From Spirochaetota bacterium (GTDB lineage: Bacteria; Spirochaetota; UBA4802; UB4802), in assembly GCA_040756435.1 (NCBI GenBank), contig JBFLZD010000032.1:1-43811 (forward strand): DNA of 43,811 bases, in the 5' to 3' direction. The notes under the pieces were generated by a model. That model made no database searches, was not told where the DNA came from, and was given only the letters and a program-made list of their open reading frames with translations. Numbering within the stretch: the stretch's first letter is position 1; every line of letters starts with the position of its first letter. Made by a program: the position numbers and the translations under genes. Below, piece by piece: positions 38,159 through 43,811 of the stretch.

Positions 38159-38851
38159 GTGAAAAAGATTAGATTACTGTTTGGCTTACTGTTTATTATT
38201 TCCTGTGGCGCTTCAGTGAACCCACAATTAAAGGCAAAGGTTGATAATCAATTTGCCCAATCCGGACAAACAACGTATGCTGGCACACAAAAATTTATGA
38301 AACCAAAACCATATGCAGTTGGACAGTATGTTGTTATGGGGCAAAATTCCGATGGTAAAAAAAGTATCACGCGAATGGCAATTGTTGGAAAACAGCAAGG
38401 TGGTTGGGTTATTGAAAGTTATACAGTGTCAGAAAGTCAGGAAGGCATCATGCAGATGCTTATAGTTGGGTTGGAAAAAGTTGCAACAACGGGCAATATT
38501 GATGATCTGGATATTATATGGGTCAAAGTCAAAGATGAAAATGGACAGATCCAGACCATAGAAGGACCTATGCTTTCAATGATGAAAGGATTGTACAAAA
38601 AAGGGCTGGCAAGTGTTAGTATGAAGATTAACACGTATAAAGACGGTGGAGTAATTCAGGTGCCTGCTGGAATATTTAAAGGAACCAATGTTGTTGATAC
38701 CGAATCAACCATTTTTGGCAAAAAAACTAAATCAAAAGGGTGGTATCATTATTCAGTTCCCATTAATGGAATTGTAAAAGCTGTTGATGATGATGGCAAT
38801 ACACTGGTATTATTACAGTTTGGATTTGATGCAAAGCCCATGTTGAAATAA
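38159..38851 (+). CDS. Small lipoprotein of unknown function
   Basis: 230 residues from a GTG at 38159, six bases after GGAGG. MKKIRLLFGLLFIISC ends in a lipobox-like FIISC, with Cys at residue 16 and Gly-Ala following. The mature protein opens with a short Ser/Gln-rich linker and then looks like a single beta-rich domain: YAVGQYVVMGQNSDGKKS, GGWVIESYTVSESQ, VPAGIFKGTNVV, KGWYHYSVPINGIVKA. The VPAG/K...Y.S..VP.NG pattern resembles lipoproteins that sense or bind ligands, but I cannot name a family. It is flanked by non-coding DNA on both sides and is probably transcribed alone. Confidence 0.8.
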   Translation: MKKIRLLFGLLFIISCGASVNPQLKAKVDNQFAQSGQTTYAGTQKFMKPKPYAVGQYVVMGQNSDGKKSITRMAIVGKQQGGWVIESYTVSESQEGIMQMLIVGLEKVATTGNIDDLDIIWVKVKDENGQIQTIEGPMLSMMKGLYKKGLASVSMKINTYKDGGVIQVPAGIFKGTNVVDTESTIFGKKTKSKGWYHYSVPINGIVKAVDDDGNTLVLLQFGFDAKPMLK

Positions 38852-38992
38852 TAATCAGCTACATTCATTTAAACTATTATTATAGCTTATATGCTGGATA
38901 ATTGATTTTGTTGCAGCATTTAGGATTTGGTGGAAATGCTATTGTAACATTTTGTGTGAAGTGTTGAAAAAAATTTTTCTGGAGGGAGCAAA

Positions 38993-39799
38993 ATGAAATC
39001 ATTAGATGGTACACATATCTATATTACCGGTGGTTCAAGTGGTATTGGATTGGCATTTGCTAAGTTAGCTGCTTCAAAGGGTGCAAACATTGCAATTATT
39101 GCACGCGATAAAAAGAAATTGGAACAGGCAAAAAAGGAAATTCACTCTTTATGTATGCACAGCAGTCAAAAAGTTGAAGCTTATTCCATAGATGTGTGTG
39201 ATCCAAAAAAGCTGTATAAAGCACTTCCTGCCATGATAAAACAATCTGGCAGTCCTGATGTTTTAGTATGTGCGGCTGGTGTGGGTTTATCAAATTATTT
39301 TGAAAAGATAACAGATGATGATTTTAAAAAGATCATGGATATTAATGTCTTTGGTATATGGTATACATTGAAAGCATTTTATCCCTATCTTAAAAATAGA
39401 AATACTCACTGCGTGCTGTTATCTTCACTTGCCGGACTCATTGGCGTGTACACCTATTCGGCATATGGAACTTCAAAATTTGCAGTGTTTGGTCTGGCAG
39501 ATTGTCTTAGAAGCGAGTTTAAGGAAAATGGAATTGCCCTTTCAGTAATTTGTCCCCCTGAAGTGGATACACCATTTTTGCAGGAGGAACTAAAAACTAT
39601 ACCGGTAAAAGCAAAACGAATTAAAAAAATTACAGGTGTTCTTTCAGCAGATACTATCGCCCAATCAATTATGAAAGCAATACTAAAAAAGAAATTCATT
39701 GTTGTTCCTGGTTTTATGAGTAAAACAACATGGTTGCTACACCGATTATTAAATGGATATGGAACACGGTTGCTTACTGATATATTGATTAAACTATGA
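38993..39799 (+). CDS. Short-chain dehydrogenase, possibly 3-ketosphinganine reductase-like
   Basis: 268 residues, classical SDR fold. The NAD(P) motif is TGGSSGIG (about residues 12-19) with ARDKKKLE after strand 2, which suggests NADPH. NAG is replaced by AAG in VCAAGVG. Catalytic Ser lies in LLSSLAG and the YxxxK in YSAYGTSK. The C-terminal end is hydrophobic and basic (MSKTTWLLHRLLNGYGTRLL), suggesting membrane contact. The overall look (ITGGSSGIG...IIARDKKKL) resembles 3-ketodihydrosphingosine reductases, but other lipid-directed SDRs are similar. A strong GGAGGGAG precedes the ATG. It overlaps the next gene by four bases (ATGA). Confidence 0.85.
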   Translation: MKSLDGTHIYITGGSSGIGLAFAKLAASKGANIAIIARDKKKLEQAKKEIHSLCMHSSQKVEAYSIDVCDPKKLYKALPAMIKQSGSPDVLVCAAGVGLSNYFEKITDDDFKKIMDINVFGIWYTLKAFYPYLKNRNTHCVLLSSLAGLIGVYTYSAYGTSKFAVFGLADCLRSEFKENGIALSVICPPEVDTPFLQEELKTIPVKAKRIKKITGVLSADTIAQSIMKAILKKKFIVVPGFMSKTTWLLHRLLNGYGTRLLTDILIKL

Positions 39800-40620
39800 T
39801 AAAAATTGATAATCTGCTTATTGGTATAAGTTTTATAAGCGTCCTTGTGGTATCTTTATATATAGGTGTAGTCTATAAAACTGATACGTATATAGAAATT
39901 GAAAAAGAAGTTTACAGGGCGATAGTTCATAGTAATATAACCAGACTTCATAAAGTTCCAATACTGTTATACCATAACATTGATGGGAAAGGCCCCTATT
40001 CTCTTCCTTTTGATAAACTAAAAAACCAGTTTATACAATTGCAGAACAATGGTATTAAGGTAATATCCCTGCAACAATTGGAATCGCATATTGATGAACA
40101 TAATCCGTTTGGTGAAAAGGTTATATCAATAACCTTTGATGATGGATATTACTCCATGTATACCATGTTAATGCCATTGGCCCGTTCTATGAACTATCCA
40201 ATAACTCTATTTGTATATATAGACACCATTACGCAGGGTGGGTCAAAAAGTTTGACGTGGAAAATGTTACATATACTGCAGAAAAATAATATTGATATAC
40301 AATGCCATTCTCATAGTCATGCAGATTTAGTAAAACTATATAACCAGGGAACAATTGATAGCAGATATGCATTGTACAGGGAAATTTACCTTTCCAGAAA
40401 GGTTTTGGAATTATATCTCAATAAAAAAATTGTTTATTTTGCATTTCCGTATGGTAGGTATTCGGCTGAATTAACGGAGTTATGCAAAGATGCAGGCTAT
40501 AAACGGGTTTTCTCTACTGATTATGGCCCCAATATAGTTACAAGAGATAATTTTTGTTTACGAAGGCACCATGTTAAAAGCAGTTATTCAGATGAAAAAG
40601 TTTTATCGTTAGCATGGTAA
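39796..40620 (+). CDS. Membrane-anchored polysaccharide deacetylase
   Basis: 274 residues. One N-terminal membrane segment (LLIGISFISVLVVSLYIGVV) anchors a NodB-type domain. Carbohydrate esterase family 4 motifs are visible: ITFDDGYYS (motif 1, the Asp pair), QCHSHSHADL (H-x3-H, metal site), and FAFPYGRYS (motif 3). The lead-in KVPILLYHNI is typical of this group. It should remove acetyl groups from an exported or cell-wall polysaccharide. The start codon overlaps the SDR stop codon, so the two are translated together. Confidence 0.9.
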   Translation: MIKIDNLLIGISFISVLVVSLYIGVVYKTDTYIEIEKEVYRAIVHSNITRLHKVPILLYHNIDGKGPYSLPFDKLKNQFIQLQNNGIKVISLQQLESHIDEHNPFGEKVISITFDDGYYSMYTMLMPLARSMNYPITLFVYIDTITQGGSKSLTWKMLHILQKNNIDIQCHSHSHADLVKLYNQGTIDSRYALYREIYLSRKVLELYLNKKIVYFAFPYGRYSAELTELCKDAGYKRVFSTDYGPNIVTRDNFCLRRHHVKSSYSDEKVLSLAW

Positions 40621-40720
40621 AAAAATTGTTGACAATTATTTATTAAAATTAAAGCTATAATAAGGTTACTGTTTGCTTATAAATAAGAAAACTTCTAAAA
40701 CTTTTTTTGAATGTTTCCTT

Positions 40721-40800
40721 GTGGGCACAATGTAATAGAATAAAACTGCTTTCTATTATATGAATAATTGTGGAAGAAAGCATTATTGAGAGGTGCCCAT
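40721..40800 (+). promoter_or_regulatory. Possible structured leader before the M23 peptidase gene
   Basis: TGGGCAC (40722-40728) pairs with GTGCCCA (40793-40799), enclosing two alternatives: TAATAGAA/TTCTATTA (40733-40740, 40751-40758) or TGCTTTCT/AGAAAGCA (40747-40754, 40775-40782), which exclude each other. A TTGACA (40629-40634) and a TATAAT (40656-40661) lie upstream but 21 bases apart, too far for a normal promoter. It matches no riboswitch class I know. AT-rich sequence makes inner pairings cheap, so support is modest. Confidence 0.3.
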
Positions 40801-40884
40801 AATTTTCTATACATATAATCTCTATAGTAAGCCAACCCCACGAGTGGTTGTTATAAAAAATGATATGTACAGGATTGATCTGTT

Positions 40885-41607
40885 ATGGGTACAAAGAAAT
40901 TACTACTTGTTTTTTTTGTTATTATTACCACATTAACATTTGCCAATGAGCTTTATTTCATAGATAATGAACATATACAGCGTTATAATGGTAAAAGTGG
41001 AAAATGGGTGGAAGTTAGCACTGTAAAACAGCTGAAGGTTTATGCTGAGCAGTTTGGTACAAGTATTGATGAAGTATATGCAATAAATACTATTAATGAA
41101 AAAAAGTTTAAAAGATCGTATGTTTTTATCCCTTATTCTGATGCCTATATTCAAATGTTGATGGAAAAAGGCATTTCCCTGCAGTCTGTAAATATTTCAT
41201 ATAATGAATTTATATGGCCAATTGGCGATCCTGAAAAAATAACTTCTGGACTTGGAAGACGCTGGGGAAGATTTCATCCTGGTGTGGATATCCCTGCGCC
41301 AAAAGGCACTCTGGTACGTGCTGCTATGGAAGGCAAAGTAATTTATGCAGGATATTGTGGAAATTACGGCAATGCCATTACACTTGAACACCGAGATAAT
41401 TATATCACCCGCTATGCCCATAATTCAGTGTTACTGGTAAAAGTTGGTGATTATGTACAAAAAGGCCAGGTTATTGCTCTAGTAGGAAGTACAGGTCGCT
41501 CTACCGGCAATCATTTGCATTTTGAGATTCGTTGTGCTGATATACCGCTAAATCCACTTGATATGTTGCCTGAAAAAAATCTCATTATCATGAAAAACCC
41601 AAAGTAA
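40885..41607 (+). CDS. M23 family (LytM-type) metallopeptidase
   Basis: 240 residues. A signal peptide (KLLLVFFVIITTLTFA, cleavage near residue 20) exports it. Residues 45-95 look like a degenerate LysM-type or helical spacer (VKQLKVYAEQFGTSIDEVYAIN). The M23 domain shows the zinc ligands in FHPGVDIPAP (H-x3-D) and HLHFE (H-x-H), with GLGRRWGRF, GNYGNAITLEH and YAHNS between. The catalytic set is complete, so it should cut peptidoglycan cross-links rather than act as a mere activator. The PHP gene follows after 17 bases. Confidence 0.92.
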   Translation: MGTKKLLLVFFVIITTLTFANELYFIDNEHIQRYNGKSGKWVEVSTVKQLKVYAEQFGTSIDEVYAINTINEKKFKRSYVFIPYSDAYIQMLMEKGISLQSVNISYNEFIWPIGDPEKITSGLGRRWGRFHPGVDIPAPKGTLVRAAMEGKVIYAGYCGNYGNAITLEHRDNYITRYAHNSVLLVKVGDYVQKGQVIALVGSTGRSTGNHLHFEIRCADIPLNPLDMLPEKNLIIMKNPK

Positions 41608-41624
41608 TGTGATACATTTTTTCT

Positions 41625-42509
41625 ATGGCTCACCGTATTGATCTACATATCCATTCTTGCTATAGTGAGGATGGTGATTATACTGTTGATTTTATCTTTG
41701 AACTTGCAAAAAATGCAGGTTTATCCACAATCAGTATTACCGACCATGATTCAATAGAATCCATACCCGATGCGTTGAATGCTTCAAAAATATATGGAGT
41801 GGAGTACATCCCTGGAGTTGAATTAACAACAATTTATGAAGATGGCTCGCAGCAGCATATTCTGGGTTATTATATACATGATAATCCACACTTGAACGCG
41901 ACACTAAAAAGAATAGGACAGTTCAGGTGGGAGATAGCAAAAAGAAGAATTAACAAATTGCGTGAAATTGGCTTTACAATGAATGAAGATAATGTGTGGA
42001 AAAAGGCAAATAATCGTCCACCAACAGGTACTGCTATCATGCTTGAGGTGTTTGATAATCCTGAAAACAGAAATGATGAGCGCTTACAGGAATATTTTGA
42101 AGGGAAAAAATCTGATAATAGATTAATGTTTTTTTATAGAGAATATTTAGCTGAAAATATGCCTGCCTACGTACCATTTGTATCTATTCCTACAAAAGAA
42201 GGTATTGATGTAATTAAGGCCTCAGGTGGTATACCGGTACTTGCTCATCCAAAGTTTGTTAATGGGCAAGAGCACCTGCAAAAAATTGCTTCTATGGGCA
42301 TCATGGGTATAGAAGCTATCTCCTCATATCACACTAAACAGGAAATTGCATATTTTCAGGAATTTGCTGTGAAACATAACCTTGTTATAACTGCAGGATC
42401 TGATTTTCATGGTCCAACATCAAAGCCTAAGGTTTTATTAGGTGGCATAGAGGGGAATGAGTATTATTTATTGGAAGAGTTGAAAAAATTGCATAACAAA
42501 CATAAATGA
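41625..42509 (+). CDS. PHP domain phosphoesterase
   Basis: 294 residues. The metal-ligand motifs are DLHIHSCYSEDG, TDHDS, PGVELT, ILGYYIHD, LAHPKF and GSDFHGP, i.e. a complete PHP active site. The layout and length match the TrpH/YciV group (RNase AM and nucleoside 3',5'-bisphosphate phosphatase), which act on short RNA or nucleotide phosphates. Exact substrate cannot be read from sequence. No clear ribosome-binding site precedes the ATG; it may rely on coupling with the M23 gene. Confidence 0.9.
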   Translation: MAHRIDLHIHSCYSEDGDYTVDFIFELAKNAGLSTISITDHDSIESIPDALNASKIYGVEYIPGVELTTIYEDGSQQHILGYYIHDNPHLNATLKRIGQFRWEIAKRRINKLREIGFTMNEDNVWKKANNRPPTGTAIMLEVFDNPENRNDERLQEYFEGKKSDNRLMFFYREYLAENMPAYVPFVSIPTKEGIDVIKASGGIPVLAHPKFVNGQEHLQKIASMGIMGIEAISSYHTKQEIAYFQEFAVKHNLVITAGSDFHGPTSKPKVLLGGIEGNEYYLLEELKKLHNKHK

Positions 42510-42527
42510 ACATGTATACCATGTATG

Positions 42528-42743
42528 GGGCTGTCTCAAAACAAACCGTGGTGCTCGCAAAAATGTGAGTGCAATGTCATTGCGAGCGTAGCGCCTGTGC
42601 TGAGTGCATCTACAAGCTTGGTAACCACTTGCCGAAGGGAAGCAATTCCAGTGTTATGAAAGACGAGATTGCTTCGTCACTTCGTTCCTCGCAATGACGC
42701 AGGTGTACAGTAATTACAATGAGGTGTCTTTTGGGACACCCTC
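42528..42743. repeat. Diverged repeat copy flanked by imperfect inverted ends, MITE-like
   Basis: Bases 42576-42698 match the 124-base module of the 37 kb array, here bounded by a perfect pair GTCATTGCGAG and CTCGCAATGAC. Outside it, GGGGCTGTCTCAAAA (about 42527-42541) is the near-inverse of TTTTGGGACACCCTC (42729-42743), 12 of 15 matches. That resembles terminal inverted repeats of a small non-autonomous element. No clear target duplication is visible. The right end can also fold by itself (GGTGTC/GACACC, 42723-42740) and may serve as a weak terminator for the convergent genes. Confidence 0.6.
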
Positions 42744-42755
42744 ATACATATTTAA

Positions 42756-43634
42756 TTATTTTGTTGTTTGTGGTACCTCTAATTTGAATTCATTTATAAT
42801 ATCACTGTCTTTGGGGAAATTTTGTAAAATTTCTTTTTCTTCTTCCGGTGTGCCATAATATGCCCAGTTACATAACTGGCCAATTAAGCCCTTAATTTCT
42901 TCATCAAGATTATTATATATAAAGATTATATTGGCACCTGATTTATATCCCCAGTTAAAACCATCAGCACTGTTGACCATAAATATTTCAGTAATGCCAT
43001 CACCATCACTATCTTCTGCATAGTAATGCTTTTCATCAATAGTCTTGCCACTTACCGTTATCTTGTATTTAGTAGGTGTTTCAGGTGCGTTAAGGTATGC
43101 AGGTATGGGGAGTGGTGTACGGGTTACAATAAGGCCTGATTCCTTGCGATCTACCATAAGCTTTTTAAATATTTCTACGTGTTTTTTGATAAAAGCATTG
43201 CGGACATTTAAAAAGAATGTACCAAAGTTTTTGGATACAAAATCTTCGCTGAAATTTTTCAAAAGCTCAACTTTGCGATCAGTAATCCGTACATAATCGG
43301 GTTTATTATTGATTTTATTTTCCCATAAATCGCCTACTAATTTTGTTTCCATTTCTAAACGTAGACGATTGTTGGCAACTATGTCAGGGTTGTCGTATCC
43401 ATCCTGTATAAGATAAATTTTTCTTTCTTTAACTATTAAGAGAGCAGAAAAAGAATTGTCCAGGTTTGGCGATATCTGTTTCTGAACATGTTGATATGCT
43501 ATTCTATCTTCGTTATATCGTGATATATCTTCGATTATTATAGGTTTAAAATTGAAGTCGATTGCAATACTTGCAGTTGCACATAGCAGTATAAACACCA
43601 ATACAAAAAAATTCCTTTTTTGTAAAATTAACAT
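42756..43634 (-). CDS. Exported protein of unknown function
   Basis: 292 residues from the ATG at 43634, five bases after a perfect GGAGG; a further ATG upstream (43646) overlaps that site. A signal peptide (NFFVLVFILLCATASIA) probably ends near residue 25. The mature part is mixed alpha/beta with many Lys, Asp and Asn. It contains DSDGDGITEIFMVNSADG (about residues 213-230), similar to calcium-binding DxDGDG repeats. No family recognised. The - strand has TATAAT at 43663-43668 but no good -35. It converges with the PHP gene across the repeat copy. Confidence 0.75.
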   Translation of the reverse strand: MLILQKRNFFVLVFILLCATASIAIDFNFKPIIIEDISRYNEDRIAYQHVQKQISPNLDNSFSALLIVKERKIYLIQDGYDNPDIVANNRLRLEMETKLVGDLWENKINNKPDYVRITDRKVELLKNFSEDFVSKNFGTFFLNVRNAFIKKHVEIFKKLMVDRKESGLIVTRTPLPIPAYLNAPETPTKYKITVSGKTIDEKHYYAEDSDGDGITEIFMVNSADGFNWGYKSGANIIFIYNNLDEEIKGLIGQLCNWAYYGTPEEEKEILQNFPKDSDIINEFKLEVPQTTK

Positions 43635-43811
43635 ATATTCCTCCATCCCTGTAAGTAATAAAATTATACTATTTGCTCAGGCTGAACGCTTACGCAATAT
43701 TGCTAGATAACAATTGGGATATAAAATATCTGAATAAAATATTTTTGTCAAACACTAATTATTCCTAAATGTGGAAATTTGAATAAAATATAAAAATAGT
43801 GTACACCCCCG

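Noticed and set aside
40629-40661. TTGACA and TATAAT ahead of the M23 gene as a promoter
   Set aside because: The spacer is 21 bases, outside the range for sigma70-type promoters, and no other hexamer gives a better partner.

Overview
This window (about 43.8 kb, AT-rich) is a chromosomal segment of a Gram-negative bacterium, most likely a spirochaete related to the Leptospira lineage. The affiliation is read from sequence features and was not tested with a tree. RpoA has a Leptospira-like N-terminus (SHKNLLKGFRRP...) and C-terminal domain (KSKHFSDQ). L14 carries a short insertion that I remember from Leptospira L14. RpoB has Asn at the position of E. coli Ser531, known from naturally rifampicin-resistant spirochaetes. 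The flanks encode lipoproteins, a DUF2225 protein and outer-membrane-like proteins.

Layout. 1-1376: end of a DUF488 gene and a translationally coupled gene of unknown function, A-rich and accessory-looking. 1419-1491: tRNA-Thr(GGU). 1666-32235: one nearly unbroken block of transcription and translation genes, all on the + strand: rpmG-secE-nusG-rplKAJL-rpoBC, rpsL-rpsG-fusA-tuf, the S10 operon (rpsJ to rpsQ), the spc operon (rplN to secY, then map-infA-rpmJ without adk), and the alpha operon (rpsM-rpsK-rpsD-rpoA-rplQ). The block closes with a strong bidirectional terminator whose loop contains the rplQ stop codon.

32258-43634: a mixed housekeeping and envelope region. It holds a periplasmic protein of unknown function (-), a DUF2225 protein coupled to truA, an outer-membrane-like protein followed by a large lipoprotein, a roughly 1.1 kb intergenic region with a 177-bp tandem repeat, a small lipoprotein, a short-chain dehydrogenase coupled to a membrane-anchored polysaccharide deacetylase, an M23 peptidase, a PHP phosphoesterase, a second diverged copy of the repeat, and an exported protein of unknown function (-).

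How the genes work together. The central block supplies RNA polymerase core subunits, Sec translocon subunits, elongation factors and about half of the ribosomal proteins. Several intergenic gaps carry long, nearly perfect hairpins (rplJ-rplL, rplL-rpoB, rpoC-rpsL, rpsG-fusA, after tuf). These probably set transcript boundaries, processing and relative expression. Strong sigma70-type promoters are visible ahead of rpsL and tuf.

I did not find a convincing new multi-gene system. The most useful leads are the RpoB Asn substitution, an EF-G that lacks the usual GGxGQ motif, a four-cysteine insert in EF-Tu, an altered alpha-CTD, the RNA hairpins, and the composite repeat family.
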